A stretch of DNA of 53,654 nt from Deltaproteobacteria bacterium (lineage in GTDB: Bacteria; Desulfobacterota; Desulfobacteria; Desulfobacterales; Desulfosarcinaceae). Below are positions 1 to 8,910 of this stretch, piece after piece; the first letter of the stretch is position 1; each line of letters begins with the position of its first letter. The position numbers and the translations under genes are program-made. The notes under the pieces were generated by a model that saw only the letters and a program-made list of their open reading frames with translations, made no database searches and had not been told where the DNA came from. The DNA is taken from NCBI GenBank assembly GCA_002747175.1, contig PDTK01000037.1:1-53654 (forward strand), in the 5' to 3' direction.

Positions 1-31
1 TTTGCCGGTGGTTTTTGCTATGCTTGTTCAT
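1..31 (-). CDS. 5' end of a divergent gene, cut by the window edge
   Basis: An ATG at position 31 reading leftwards opens a frame MNKHSKNHRQ that stays open to the window edge. An AAAGGA-like ribosome binding site lies about 5 nt upstream on the minus strand. Only ten codons are visible, so no product can be named. It would be divergent from the pseudouridine synthase gene, with an AT-rich spacer between them. Confidence 0.35.
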   Translation of the reverse strand, partial: MNKHSKNHRQ

Positions 32-130
32 AGAGTCCTTTACCTATTGGGTGTGTTTGTACTTGTTGTAAACTTGGCGGTTTTTAACAAACATTATAAT
101 ACGTTATCCAATTTTAGAGGACTCTTTTCT

Positions 131-159
131 TTTACAAATCACCTACTTTAGGTTATAAT
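131..159 (+). promoter_or_regulatory. Sigma70-like promoter before the pseudouridine synthase gene
   Basis: TTTACA (131-136) and a perfect TATAAT (154-159) are separated by 17 nt. The expected transcription start near 166 lies only about 8 nt before the ATG at 174, so the message would be almost leaderless. A second TATAAT at 95-100 is a possible alternative start site with a weaker -35 (TTGGCG, 15-nt spacing). Confidence 0.45.
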
Positions 160-173
160 ATGTGAACGACACG

Positions 174-905
174 ATGCCCTTGATTCGCCTGCAAAAATTT
201 CTGTCCGAGGCTGGCGTCTGTTCACGGCGCAAAGGAGAATCCCAGATCCTGGCCGGTAATGTCTCGGTGAACGGCCGGGTGGTCGACCTTTTGGGGACAA
301 AAATCGATCCGGATATCGACCGGGTGCATCTCAATGGCCGACGGGTGATGCGCCGGGAGTGTTCGGTTTATGTAATGCTCAACAAACCCGAAGGCATCGT
401 AACAAGTTGTAGACATCGGGGGGAACCGGTGGTCACCGATCTGGTCGGGCTTCCGCAGCGGTTGTTTCCCGTCGGTCGGTTGGATCGGCAGTCCACCGGT
501 ATGCTGCTGTTAACCAACGATGGCCGCATACACCACCGACTGTCCCATCCGTCCTTTGATCATGAAAAAGAGTATGATGTCACCGTGCAGTGGCCTATTG
601 CCGATGATGCCCTTGCCGCCATGTCTGCGGGTATGTCGCTGTCCGGTCAGATGACCCGGCCGGCCCGTGTACGACGGGTTTCCGGGCGCCGGTTTCGAAT
701 TGTTCTGAAAGAGGGCAAAAACCGCCAGATCCGGCGCATGGTAAAAAAAACAGGTAACCGGGTCGTGCGTTTGCATCGGATCCGGGTGGCAGGGCTGACC
801 CTGGGCAATCTTGCCAAAGGAAGCTGGCGTCATCTGACCCCCGGGGAAACCAGACGATTGTTGCAGGGACTGAAACTGGAGCCGCTTTTTATTGTTGACC
901 AATAA
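174..905 (+). CDS. RsuA/RluB-family 16S/23S rRNA pseudouridine synthase
   Basis: This enzyme isomerises a specific uridine in rRNA to pseudouridine. The N-terminus (about residues 2-50) is an S4 RNA-binding domain that begins IRLQKFLSEAGVCSRR. The catalytic domain carries the family motif GRLDRQSTGMLLLTNDG, whose Asp is the expected nucleophile, and the C-terminal half has EGKNRQIRRM, typical of RsuA/RluB/RluE/RluF. The length of 243 aa fits the family. The ATG at 174 was chosen because the S4 domain starts right after it and because the best promoter would initiate downstream of the alternative in-frame GTG at 162. Neither start has a convincing Shine-Dalgarno sequence. Sequence alone does not settle whether the target is 16S (RsuA) or 23S (RluB/E/F). 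Confidence 0.9.
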   Translation: MPLIRLQKFLSEAGVCSRRKGESQILAGNVSVNGRVVDLLGTKIDPDIDRVHLNGRRVMRRECSVYVMLNKPEGIVTSCRHRGEPVVTDLVGLPQRLFPVGRLDRQSTGMLLLTNDGRIHHRLSHPSFDHEKEYDVTVQWPIADDALAAMSAGMSLSGQMTRPARVRRVSGRRFRIVLKEGKNRQIRRMVKKTGNRVVRLHRIRVAGLTLGNLAKGSWRHLTPGETRRLLQGLKLEPLFIVDQ

Positions 906-1098
906 CCCATGACCGCAGCCGGCCTGATGGATGCGTTCTTTAATGTTCGGCCAATTTGTTGTATGATCATAAACGGTTGCAAACACAGCCCGGAGTTTGG
1001 AAAATGGAAAAGTTGTAAATTGATCCAATTCGTTTTTCCTCCATTTCTGATGACCGGGTATTTTTTAGGTAAAAATTGAATTCAGGGAGAGCCCGGCA

Positions 1099-2409
1099 AT
1101 GTTGACCTTTGATGACCTGTTAGAAAAAAAAGAGAAAATCGCCGTCGTGGGGCTGGGGTACGTCGGTCTGCCTTTGGCCGTGCATTTTTCCGACCATTTC
1201 GATGTGGTCGGATACGATTACCAGTCCAGCCGCATCACCGAACTCAAGTCCGGAACGGATCGAACCCTGGAGGTATCGGATGAGGAGATGGCCGCTGCCA
1301 GCGTCGATTACACCGACGATCCTGTGGCGCTGAAAGCGTGCCGGTTGATCATTGTCGCCGTGCCAACGCCGATCGATACATACCGCATCCCCGATCTCAC
1401 GCCCTTGCGCAGTGCATCTGCCGTTACCGGTAAAAACCTGACGCCGGGCAGCTGCGTGGTGTTCGAATCCACCGTTTATCCCGGTGCCACCGAAGATGTC
1501 TGTATCCCCATCATCGAAAAGGAGTCGGGGCTGGTTTTCGGTCGGGATTTCACCGTGGGCTATTCTCCGGAACGCATCAATCCCGGCGACAAGGTGCATA
1601 CCGTCGATAAAATCATCAAAGTTGTATCCGGATCCGATGCCCCTACGGCCGCGCTTCTGGAAAAAGTATACGGTACGGTGGTCAAGGCCGGCATCCACCT
1701 GGCGCCGACCCTTAAAGTGGCCGAAGCCGCCAAAGTAATCGAAAATACCCAGCGGGATCTGAACATCGCATTGATGAACGAATTGTCCATGATTTTCGAT
1801 ATCATGGGGATTGACACGGCGGCGGTATTGGAGGCCGCAGGTACCAAATGGAATTTTTTGCCCTTTCGGCCCGGGCTGGTGGGGGGGCACTGCATTGGTG
1901 TCGATCCTTACTATCTGACGTTCAAGGCCGAGTCCATCGGCTATCATCCGGAGATGATCCTTGCCGGCCGACGCATCAATGACGGCATGGGGAAACACGT
2001 GGCCGAGCGCGTCGTGAAATTAATGATCCAGGAAGGCAAACAGATCAATCACACCAAAGTCGGGGTGCTCGGTCTTACCTTTAAGGAGGATGTGCCCGAC
2101 CTGCGCAATACACGAGTTGTCGATATCATCGCCGAACTGAAGGACTACGGCGTGGATGTGCTGGTTCACGATCCGCTGGCCGATGGCGACGAAGCCAGGT
2201 CCTATTACGGCATCGACTTGAAAGACCTGGAAGTCCTTGAGGGGGTGGATGCCCTGGTGGTTGCAGTGTGCCACCGCCAATACCTGGACATGGGCCTGGT
2301 TCGCCTGGCGGGCTTGTGCTCCGGCTCACGGGCCATCCTGGCCGATGTCAAAAGTGTCTTTGATCCGACCCTGGCAGTGGAAAAGGGCATTACCTATTGG
2401 CGTCTATAG
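1099..2409 (+). CDS. Nucleotide-sugar dehydrogenase, TviB/WbpO (UDP-GlcNAc/GalNAc 6-dehydrogenase) type
   Basis: It is predicted to oxidise a UDP-N-acetylhexosamine to the uronic acid with two NAD+, supplying a precursor for O-antigen or capsule. The Rossmann motif GLGYVGLPLA lies at about residues 18-27. The catalytic-Cys loop GGHCIGVDPYYL places the nucleophile near Cys265. The central helix segment KVIENTQRDLNIALMNEL and the C-terminal UDP-binding domain (GLTFKEDVPDLRNTRV) match the VipA/TviB/WbpO branch more than UDP-glucose dehydrogenase. The length of 436 aa is usual. A GGGAGAG ribosome binding site precedes the ATG. No glycosyltransferases or epimerases adjoin it, so its pathway is encoded elsewhere. 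Exact substrate is inferred from the subfamily. Confidence 0.9.
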   Translation: MLTFDDLLEKKEKIAVVGLGYVGLPLAVHFSDHFDVVGYDYQSSRITELKSGTDRTLEVSDEEMAAASVDYTDDPVALKACRLIIVAVPTPIDTYRIPDLTPLRSASAVTGKNLTPGSCVVFESTVYPGATEDVCIPIIEKESGLVFGRDFTVGYSPERINPGDKVHTVDKIIKVVSGSDAPTAALLEKVYGTVVKAGIHLAPTLKVAEAAKVIENTQRDLNIALMNELSMIFDIMGIDTAAVLEAAGTKWNFLPFRPGLVGGHCIGVDPYYLTFKAESIGYHPEMILAGRRINDGMGKHVAERVVKLMIQEGKQINHTKVGVLGLTFKEDVPDLRNTRVVDIIAELKDYGVDVLVHDPLADGDEARSYYGIDLKDLEVLEGVDALVVAVCHRQYLDMGLVRLAGLCSGSRAILADVKSVFDPTLAVEKGITYWRL

Positions 2410-2479
2410 CGGGAACGCCGTTGCGCATGACATTTTCCCAAGTTGTTACAGATTTCAGTTTATCCGGGTTCTATCACCA

Positions 2480-2508
2480 GGGTGTGGCAGATCCGGTCAC
2501 ACCCTTTT
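2480..2508 (+). terminator. Possible weak terminator after the sugar dehydrogenase gene
   Basis: GGGTGTG (2480-2486) pairs with CACACCC (2498-2504) across an 11-nt loop and is followed by TTTT, then a longer T run near 2520. The stem is short and the first T run brief, so termination would be modest. Confidence 0.35.
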
Positions 2509-2608
2509 GGGGTTGCAGATTTTTTTAGGCCCGGCTATGGTGGATACCGGTACAGGCGTTTATGCTGCCATTGTTTATTTGTTCCGATTTGAACAAGGAG
2601 AACGTGTT

Positions 2609-3022
2609 ATGTCCCGATTTGTATTGTTGATGGCAACGCTGATGGTCCTGGTTGGTTTTACAACTGCAAATGCAGGATCGGGGTTGAATATGGAAGACGG
2701 CATGTGGGAGATCACCTCACGGGTCAAGGTGCAGGGGATGACGGTGCCGACAATGACTTATTCCCAGTGCATGACCAAGGAAGATGCCGTCCCTCAAAAC
2801 TCATCGCCCCAGCAAAATAACTGCAAGGTCCTGGACAAAAAGAAGGTAGGCAATACCGTTTCCTGGGCGGTTGTCTGCAAGGAACAGACCGGTGATATCA
2901 AAGGCAAGGGGTCGATCACATACCATGGCGACCGGTTCGAGGGACAGGTAACGATGGAATACGCAGGGATGGAGATGGTGACCGATATGAGTGGGAAACG
3001 CACGGGACCTTGCACCAAATAA
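2609..3022 (+). CDS. Periplasmic DUF3617-type protein
   Basis: A 137-residue protein with a clear signal peptide (MSRFVLLMATLMVLVGFTTANA, cleavage near residue 22). The mature part begins GLNMEDGMWEITSRVKVQGM, and the pattern of 'WEIT', a QCMT segment and paired Cys residues with a GKR-TGPC tail is that of the DUF3617 family, small exported proteins of unknown function. The ATG at 2609 has an AAGGAG site 8 nt upstream; longer in-frame extensions overlap the upstream gene and are unlikely. It appears to be transcribed alone. Family assignment is from recognised sequence pattern; function is unknown. Confidence 0.8.
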   Translation: MSRFVLLMATLMVLVGFTTANAGSGLNMEDGMWEITSRVKVQGMTVPTMTYSQCMTKEDAVPQNSSPQQNNCKVLDKKKVGNTVSWAVVCKEQTGDIKGKGSITYHGDRFEGQVTMEYAGMEMVTDMSGKRTGPCTK

Positions 3023-3089
3023 ACCATTGGACTGATTATTGGCCGGCATTGCTCCTTTTTCCCGTGAACAGATATCAAGCATTTATCGG

Positions 3090-3398
3090 ATGAATTTATT
3101 TCTTGACAAGTTTCCGCCAACTGTGGACCTTGCCGTTGACAAACTCCTTGAGCATTTGAGTTTCGCCGAAAGAACACGCCTGGCCAACATGGACGAAACC
3201 GCCTTGATTCAATTCCATCGTTCCTATGGACGTTTTCTGCAAACCGAATTTCGAATTGCCGGCAACGATCCATTGCTGGCGTCATGCAGGCGTGCCGCAC
3301 GTCTGGAAACCATTACTGCCGAACAGGCTTCTTTGATCATATTAAAGGCCCTTCAAAAACGCATTCTGGCGGGTAACGTGCTCAAATTGGTCAGGTAG
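3090..3398 (+). CDS. Small conserved-looking hypothetical protein
   Basis: A 102-residue, mostly helical protein starting MNLFLDKFPPTVDLAVDKLL. I do not recognise a named domain. The PPTVDLAVDKLLEHLS segment, a central helix around DETALIQFHRSYGRFL and an Arg-rich C-terminus look like a real soluble protein. The ATG at 3090 is preferred over an upstream TTG at 3039, because the extra 17 residues do not look coding. No strong ribosome binding site is visible. It lies 67 nt after the DUF3617 gene on the same strand. Confidence 0.55.
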   Translation: MNLFLDKFPPTVDLAVDKLLEHLSFAERTRLANMDETALIQFHRSYGRFLQTEFRIAGNDPLLASCRRAARLETITAEQASLIILKALQKRILAGNVLKLVR

Positions 3399-3400
3399 TG

Positions 3401-3445
3401 GTGCCCATCCTCAACGGGTCGCGTTGTTAGATATCTGTATTGTGC
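3401..3445 (-). repeat. Decayed copy of the dispersed inverted-repeat element
   Basis: GTGCCCATCC followed, after a diverged stretch, by TTGTTAGATATCTGTATTGTG matches the outer end and the GATATCTG core of the full copy at 25274-25429 read in reverse. Only one end is recognisable. Confidence 0.45.
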
Positions 3446-3543
3446 GCCATCGGTGCCGCCGCAATGCCACCCTTGTTCGATTCTGGCTGTTTTCACAAGC
3501 CCGCCCGGAAACAATCATGAAGCCCTTGAAATTGGAGCGATGT

Positions 3544-3570
3544 TTGACATTTTATCGTGATACTTATAGG
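3544..3570 (+). promoter_or_regulatory. Possible sigma70 promoter
   Basis: A perfect TTGACA (3544-3549) is followed 15 nt later by TATAGG (3565-3570). The spacing is short and the -10 imperfect. If used, it would give a leader of about 260 nt before the gene at 3839. Confidence 0.25.
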
Positions 3571-3838
3571 CTTATGCGAGATGACACATTGTTGACCGGG
3601 CACCATTGCAGTGGAAAAAAGGGTACACGATCCTTGATGTGTCGTGGCGGGAGCACCCTTATACTAAAGGAGCAAAGGGATGCGGCAGAAATATCGCATT
3701 TGCCGGACGCAAAAAATAAGACGATCAATATCAAAGCGTTCCGTCTACCATGTTGCGTGACGATCATTTCGATTTGATTGGCGAACAGGATTACGATGGA
3801 GAACTGATTGTCAGGCAGCACATCATAAGGAGAATCAA

Positions 3839-4729
3839 ATGTCAGACCAGATTCGATTTGAAGTTGGCGGGAAATACGAAAATATGAAGGGTGTCTTTGA
3901 AGTCATTGCCATTCGAAGAGACGCTATGGATATTCGTTGGGAAAATGGTGAAGAAATATCCACACCAATTGAATTGCAGCAGAGAATTATCGAGCGCATG
4001 CAGCACGAAAAAGAGATGGAGGAAGCCCTGAACCTGCAGAAAGCCAAGAAGGCCAAAGCTGCGGCCTCGAAAAGTGGGAAACAATTTGCCGGTCTGGAGT
4101 CGAGCGATTTCAGAAATACGGTGTCCAAAACCGTTTGGCGTGGACGCGGTCAACTGGGAGGCGCTGTGGCCAAGCGTTTTAAATCCACGACGTTCAAATT
4201 TAATTCATGGGCTGTATTGCGGAAGCCGGAAGTCCAATGGCTGGATGTGAAAAGACAGAAACAGGAAGATCTTCCGCTGCAGGTGAAATTTTATGCCCGG
4301 GTAGAAGAAAAAGGACTCTTTTATGGGCTCCATATTCCTTCACCGAAGTCCGGCTCAAAGGAGACGACCGATTGGCATGCCATTCTGGCATGGATGGAAA
4401 AACCGGAAAATGAACTCTGGTTAAAAAAGCAGTGTGTCTTGCATGAGCTTTGTATCATTGATCTCAACGGTAAGGGGTTTCAAGGTGCACTGAGGCTGGT
4501 GGATGATCAGTGGACGCATGTTGTTTCGGATGAAGATGCGACTGTTATCGAATCGCTGACGTCATTTTTGTCCGATGCATATCAAACCGGAGAATTGAGC
4601 CTGCGCGTTGAAAGATTTATTCCTCAAGATGCCGTTATCGAGAAAAAGAACGATATCGCTGGCGATTTGATCGCTTTGTTCGAGAGTCTGATGCCGATGT
4701 ATGCGGCAACTGCAGAGCCGCTTGGTTGA
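3839..4729 (+). CDS. Hypothetical cytoplasmic protein, 296 aa
   Basis: I do not recognise a named family. The first 55 residues (GKYENMKGVFEVIAIRRDAM, then IRWENGEE) read like a small beta-rich module that recurs at the N-termini of uncharacterised Desulfobacterota proteins. A Lys/Ala-rich helical linker follows (about residues 56-85), then a larger mixed domain of about 200 residues. There is no signal peptide and no membrane segment. An AAGGAG site lies 6 nt before the ATG, supporting the start. The stop is 21 nt before the next gene, so co-transcription with the flavoprotein gene is possible. Confidence 0.65.
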   Translation: MSDQIRFEVGGKYENMKGVFEVIAIRRDAMDIRWENGEEISTPIELQQRIIERMQHEKEMEEALNLQKAKKAKAAASKSGKQFAGLESSDFRNTVSKTVWRGRGQLGGAVAKRFKSTTFKFNSWAVLRKPEVQWLDVKRQKQEDLPLQVKFYARVEEKGLFYGLHIPSPKSGSKETTDWHAILAWMEKPENELWLKKQCVLHELCIIDLNGKGFQGALRLVDDQWTHVVSDEDATVIESLTSFLSDAYQTGELSLRVERFIPQDAVIEKKNDIAGDLIALFESLMPMYAATAEPLG

Positions 4730-4750
4730 TACCTGATCGGCAGCCTTCCG

Positions 4751-6307
4751 ATGTACCAGGTTTTCACCCTGAAATTGCCGCCACCGGTTGCCGCCGATCC
4801 GGATGCCGTTGTTGCGGCCCTGGGGAAAAAGATCGGCCGGCACCTGGATTCGGATCGGGTCCTCATCACCCGGCGCTCCATTGATGCCCGTAAAAAGCGG
4901 ATTTACGTGAATCTGACGGCGCATGTCTTCGACGATGGCGAAACGGTGCGTGCCAACCGACCCGTTTTTGTCTATAAGGATGTGTTTGGGGCGCCACCGG
5001 TGGGTGTCGTCGGCAGCGGCCCGGCAGGGCTGTTTGCCGCCTTGAAACTGGTCGAACTGGGCCTGAAGCCGATTGTTCTGGAAAGGGGCAAACCGGTGGA
5101 TAAACGCCGCCGGGATGTCGCGGCCCTGAATCATCGGGGGCTTTTGGAAACGGAATCCAACTACGCTTTCGGCGAAGGCGGAGCGGGAACCTTCTCCGAC
5201 GGAAAGCTGTACACACGCTCCAAAAAGCGGGGAAACCACCGCAACGTGCTACATCGCCTGCACCAACACGGTGCCGATGAACGCATTCTGGTTGACGGTC
5301 ATCCGCATGTGGGTTCCAATCGTCTACCGGACATCGTCGCCGCCATGCGCAAAACCATACAGCGCTACGGCGGCGAGATTCATTTCGGAAGCAGGGTGTT
5401 CGATTTATCGCTGCACAATGGCCGGGTCACTGGTGTAAAACTTGAGGATGGAAAGCGCATTGACGCCGCTGCGATCATCCTGGCCACCGGCCACAGCGCC
5501 TATGACGTCTATACCATGCTGAGGCGCCGCAAGATCGACCTTGAGGCCAAACCCTTTGCCATGGGGGTTCGGGTTGAACACCCCCAACGGTTGATTGATC
5601 GGATCCAGTACCATGGCCAGCCCCGCGGGAAATACCTGCCGGCGGCCAGCTATCGGTTGACCCAGCAGGTGGACGGTCGTGGCGTCTACAGTTTTTGCAT
5701 GTGTCCGGGAGGAATCATTGTGCCCGCAGCCACCCTTGCGGAGACTATTGTGGTCAACGGCATGTCCTTTGCCAAGCGCAATTCACCTTTTGCCAATGCC
5801 GGCATTGTTGTCGAAGTTCAACTCAGCGACATCCCTGAAGCGGATGCTGCCGGACCGCTGACCGGATTGGAATATCAGCACCGATTGGAGCGCATGGCCT
5901 ATGAAAACGGAGGCGGGGGAATGGTTGCACCGGCCCAGCGCCTGACCGATTTTGTGCATGGCCGACCCTCCGGCCACCTACCCCGATGTTCTTACCCGCC
6001 CGGCGTCGTTGCATCCCCCATACACGAATGGCTTGATCTGCCCTTGCGCCGGCGTCTACAGGCTGCCTTCAGGGCCATCGACCGTAAAATGAACGGCTTC
6101 GTGTGCGACGAAGCCCTGGTTGTGGGGGTGGAATCGCGGACATCTTCTCCGGTGAGAATACCCCGATGCCCGCAAAGCCTGCAACATGTTTCCGTGAAAG
6201 GCTTGTTCCCGTGTGGCGAAGGCGCCGGCTATGCCGGCGGCATTGTTTCATGTGCCGTGGACGGGGAACGTGCCGCCGAGGCTGTGGCACGCTGTTTGAG
6301 AAACTGA
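4751..6307 (+). CDS. FAD-dependent oxidoreductase of the COG2509 family
   Basis: A 518-residue predicted flavoprotein dehydrogenase. An N-terminal domain of about 85 residues (RHLDSDRVLITRRSIDARKK) is characteristic of this family. It is followed by the FAD-binding dinucleotide fold GVVGSGPAGLFAALKLVELG at about residues 86-105 and the family block ESNYAFGEGGAGTFSDGKLY at about residues 136-155. The C-terminus has GLFPCGEGAGYAGGIVSCAV, the second FAD contact. Substrate is not known for the family. The start lies 21 nt after the preceding stop without a strong ribosome binding site, which suggests translational linkage to the upstream gene. Confidence 0.85.
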   Translation: MYQVFTLKLPPPVAADPDAVVAALGKKIGRHLDSDRVLITRRSIDARKKRIYVNLTAHVFDDGETVRANRPVFVYKDVFGAPPVGVVGSGPAGLFAALKLVELGLKPIVLERGKPVDKRRRDVAALNHRGLLETESNYAFGEGGAGTFSDGKLYTRSKKRGNHRNVLHRLHQHGADERILVDGHPHVGSNRLPDIVAAMRKTIQRYGGEIHFGSRVFDLSLHNGRVTGVKLEDGKRIDAAAIILATGHSAYDVYTMLRRRKIDLEAKPFAMGVRVEHPQRLIDRIQYHGQPRGKYLPAASYRLTQQVDGRGVYSFCMCPGGIIVPAATLAETIVVNGMSFAKRNSPFANAGIVVEVQLSDIPEADAAGPLTGLEYQHRLERMAYENGGGGMVAPAQRLTDFVHGRPSGHLPRCSYPPGVVASPIHEWLDLPLRRRLQAAFRAIDRKMNGFVCDEALVVGVESRTSSPVRIPRCPQSLQHVSVKGLFPCGEGAGYAGGIVSCAVDGERAAEAVARCLRN

Positions 6308-6354
6308 GGTCCTTTCTTTTTCCATTTTCTTTTTTGCCTAAATGCCTTAGACTC

Positions 6355-6410
6355 GTGTCTGTTCAGAAACAGGCAACTTGGATCGGAGGCAGGGCTTTTC
6401 TACTGCCGGG
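6355..6410 (+). repeat. Decayed copy of the dispersed inverted-repeat element
   Basis: GTGTCTGTTCAGAAACAGGC continues into a segment resembling the 5' side of the full copies (compare 25276 onward and 23475 onward). The right end is not recognisable. It sits in the 271-nt spacer before lptF. A separate 7-bp inverted repeat, CCGTCGG/CCGACGG (6487-6505), lies downstream without a T run. Confidence 0.45.
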
Positions 6411-6578
6411 AGGTACAGGGTGTTGGCTGCTTTTTCTCCGTGAACAGGTACGAAAGGATGATTCGAATCACATAGGCTGTTTTTGCCCGTCGGTGGTGCC
6501 GACGGATCCTTGATCGTTCAATCCGGGCAGATCGTACGTGGTGTACCGGGGGTTATTTTCGGCAAACGATGAATTCTG

Positions 6579-7790
6579 ATGATTCAATCCAACCACAATC
6601 GGGGCGTTTGGTTGAACCACCCCTTTTCGATCATCAATCGATACCTGTTTCAGGAGATGGTCCCGCCTTTTCTGATCAATCTGGCCTTTTTCTCTTTCAT
6701 CTTCTTGATGAAACAGATCCTCGAAATCACGGACATGATCGTTAACCGCAACGTGGGGCTGGGATCTGTGGGGCTTTTATTGATCTACACGATGCCCCAT
6801 TTTCTACAGTACGTGATTCCCATGTCCATCATGATGGCGGTGCTGCTGACCTTTTTGAGGATGTCCGGCGACAACGAGATCATGGCGCTCAAGGCGGGGG
6901 GCGTGAGCGTATATCGGTTGGTGTTGCCGGTGATGTGCTTCAGCCTGGTGGGGACGCTGATCACGGCCTGTATGACCCTTTACGGTGTGCCCGCGGGCAC
7001 GCAGCGGTTCAAGGCCCTGGTGGTCGATGTAGCCACGAAAAACCTGAACGTCAGCCTGAAGGCGCGTACCTTCAACGACAGTTTCAAGCAGATCATGCTG
7101 TATGTAAACCGGATCGATCCGGAAAGCGGCGACCTGCGCCAAGTGCTCATTGAGGACAGTCGCACACAGGGTGTCAACAACACCGTTATCGCCCGCAGGG
7201 GGCGCCTTGTGTCCGATGCAAAAAAAATGGTTTTTCATCTGCATCTCTACGATGGCAGCATCAACCAGGTGGATTTGCACAAGCGTACATCCCATACGAT
7301 TCGCTTCCAGACATACGATATCCGTCTGGATCTGAAATCGGTCATGACAGACCCGGGCCTGTTGCACACCTCTCCCGGTGAGATGGCCCTGCCGTTACTC
7401 AGGCAGTATATTGATTCGGCCGGGAAGGGGACGCCCCGCTATTTCAAGGCATTGCTGCATTATTACAAAAAATTTTCCATTCCCGCAGCCTGTTTGACAA
7501 TGGGCTTGCTGGCCCTGCCGTTGGGACTTCAGGCCCGCAACACCAACAGGGCCTATGGCATCGGTTTGGGGCTTTTTTTTTTCCTGCTTTACTATATTCT
7601 TTTATCCGTGGGGTCGGCTTATGGAGAGAACGGGCACTATCCGCCCGTGGTCGGCATGTGGCTTCCCGATGTGGTACTGGGCGGCTTCGGTGTCTGGCTG
7701 CTGATTCGGTCGGCCCGTGAGCGTCCGCTGGCGATTCACCGCATGGAGGCGTTGGTCGAGCGGGTGGTCCGATGGGGCCGAAAAACATGA
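6579..7790 (+). CDS. lptF: LptF, permease subunit of the LPS transport complex LptB2FG
   Basis: It extracts LPS from the inner membrane with LptG and the ATPase LptB and passes it to LptC/LptA. The protein has the YjgP/YjgQ layout: a transmembrane helix pair near the N-terminus (FLINLAFFSFIFLMKQIL), a third helix after it, a large periplasmic beta-jellyroll region (about residues 130-285), then three C-terminal helices with the conserved LALPLGLQARNTNRAYG segment. The length of 403 aa exceeds the usual ~365. A TTG at 6612 with GGGGCG upstream (392 aa) is a credible alternative start. It overlaps lptG by ATGA and heads an LPS operon with waaA and lpxK. Confidence 0.93.
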   Translation: MIQSNHNRGVWLNHPFSIINRYLFQEMVPPFLINLAFFSFIFLMKQILEITDMIVNRNVGLGSVGLLLIYTMPHFLQYVIPMSIMMAVLLTFLRMSGDNEIMALKAGGVSVYRLVLPVMCFSLVGTLITACMTLYGVPAGTQRFKALVVDVATKNLNVSLKARTFNDSFKQIMLYVNRIDPESGDLRQVLIEDSRTQGVNNTVIARRGRLVSDAKKMVFHLHLYDGSINQVDLHKRTSHTIRFQTYDIRLDLKSVMTDPGLLHTSPGEMALPLLRQYIDSAGKGTPRYFKALLHYYKKFSIPAACLTMGLLALPLGLQARNTNRAYGIGLGLFFFLLYYILLSVGSAYGENGHYPPVVGMWLPDVVLGGFGVWLLIRSARERPLAIHRMEALVERVVRWGRKT

Positions 7791-8863
7791 CCATCCTCTA
7801 TCGCTATGTTACCAGGGAGATTCTGGCATGCCTGGCCATCGTGCTGGCGGTGGTGCTCAGCATATACCTGGCCATCGATTTTATCGAAAAGATCGATAAT
7901 TTTATGGAAGCCGGTATTCCTGCCGGCCGGTGTGTCGTTTTGTTGCTATACAAACTGCCTTTCATTATCGTCCAGATCGGGCCGCTTGGCTTTCTGTTGT
8001 CCATCTTGATCGCTCTGGGACTGATGAGCAAGCGCAATGAGGTCATCGCCCTGAAAAGTTGCGGCATCGGAACCTCCCATTTGCTCAAGCCGACCCTGGT
8101 CCTCGGGATCGTGATAAGTGGCCTGTTGTTTGTAGCGGCCGAGATGGTGGTGCCAACCTTTACGGGCAACGCCAATCGTATCTGGCTGCAGGAAGTTCGC
8201 AAAAAAAATATCTATGCGACCAAAACCAATGACATCTGGATGCGCAGCGCCAGAAAGATCGTCCATATCAGACAGTTTTTTCCGGATGAAAAGCAGGTGA
8301 GGGGCATCACCATTCACACCTTTGATGAACATTTCAACCTTGTGGCACGCACGGACGCCGTTTCCGGCTTTTTTGAGCATGGCTGTTGGCATCTTTCGGA
8401 GGTGATTCAACAGGACTTCGATGACGGTCCGGACGGTGATCGGATACAATTGCTCGATACACTGATCGCTGACTTTCAACTGCTTCCCGAAGATCTGGCC
8501 CAGGTGGCCAAACGATCCGATGAAATGGGATTGGCCGAACTGGGTTGCCATATCGAGAAGGTGGAGCGAGAGGGGTATCCGGCCACACGCTTTCGGGTGG
8601 ACTATCATGCCAAAATTGCCGCATCGGTGGTCTGTCTCCTCCTCAGCCTCCTGGGAGCAGGGATCGCCCTGCGGGGGAAATTGCGGGAAGGTATGCCCGT
8701 CAGCATCACCTACGGACTGGCCGTCGCTTTTCTTTACTGGATTTTCAACAGCTTCTGCCTATCACTGGGATATGCGGAACGATTGTCGCCGGTGGTGGCT
8801 GCGTGGGTGGCCAACGTGGTGCTTGCCTGCGTATCCGGACTGTTTCTGCTGAACGCACGCTGA
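7787..8863 (+). CDS. lptG: LptG, permease subunit of the LPS transport complex LptB2FG
   Basis: Partner of LptF in LPS extraction. It has the same YjgP/YjgQ architecture: N-terminal helices (CLAIVLAVVLSIYLAIDFIE), a cytoplasmic coupling loop with SKRNEVIALKSCGI, a periplasmic domain of about 150 residues, and three C-terminal helices. The ATG at 7787 overlaps the lptF stop as ATGA and gives 358 aa, the normal size; an in-frame ATG 15 nt upstream is also possible. The adjacency of lptF, lptG, waaA and lpxK makes one transcription unit for lipid A-Kdo completion and export. Confidence 0.93.
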   Translation: MTILYRYVTREILACLAIVLAVVLSIYLAIDFIEKIDNFMEAGIPAGRCVVLLLYKLPFIIVQIGPLGFLLSILIALGLMSKRNEVIALKSCGIGTSHLLKPTLVLGIVISGLLFVAAEMVVPTFTGNANRIWLQEVRKKNIYATKTNDIWMRSARKIVHIRQFFPDEKQVRGITIHTFDEHFNLVARTDAVSGFFEHGCWHLSEVIQQDFDDGPDGDRIQLLDTLIADFQLLPEDLAQVAKRSDEMGLAELGCHIEKVEREGYPATRFRVDYHAKIAASVVCLLLSLLGAGIALRGKLREGMPVSITYGLAVAFLYWIFNSFCLSLGYAERLSPVVAAWVANVVLACVSGLFLLNAR

Positions 8864-8910
8864 TTGGTGTGTCGGCGCGTATCAATGATAAAAAAGCATA
8901 GGTACTCACA

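Larger units (their letters stand above)
3399..3838. other. Gene-poor spacer, 440 nt
   Basis: I see no convincing gene here. It holds a decayed copy of the window's inverted-repeat element at its left end (3401-3445), a possible promoter (3544-3570), and a short frame (ATG 3750 to stop 3887) that runs into the next gene in another frame and is probably not translated. Confidence 0.5.

Noticed and set aside
1120..1998. A 292-codon frame antisense to the UDP-sugar dehydrogenase
   Set aside because: It is fully inside a well-conserved gene and its translation resembles no protein family.
3750..3887. Short frame starting MLRDDHFDLIGEQ
   Set aside because: It has no ribosome binding site, overlaps the next gene in a different frame, and is only 45 codons long.
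6487..6505. Inverted repeat CCGTCGG/CCGACGG read as a terminator
   Set aside because: It has no T run on either strand.
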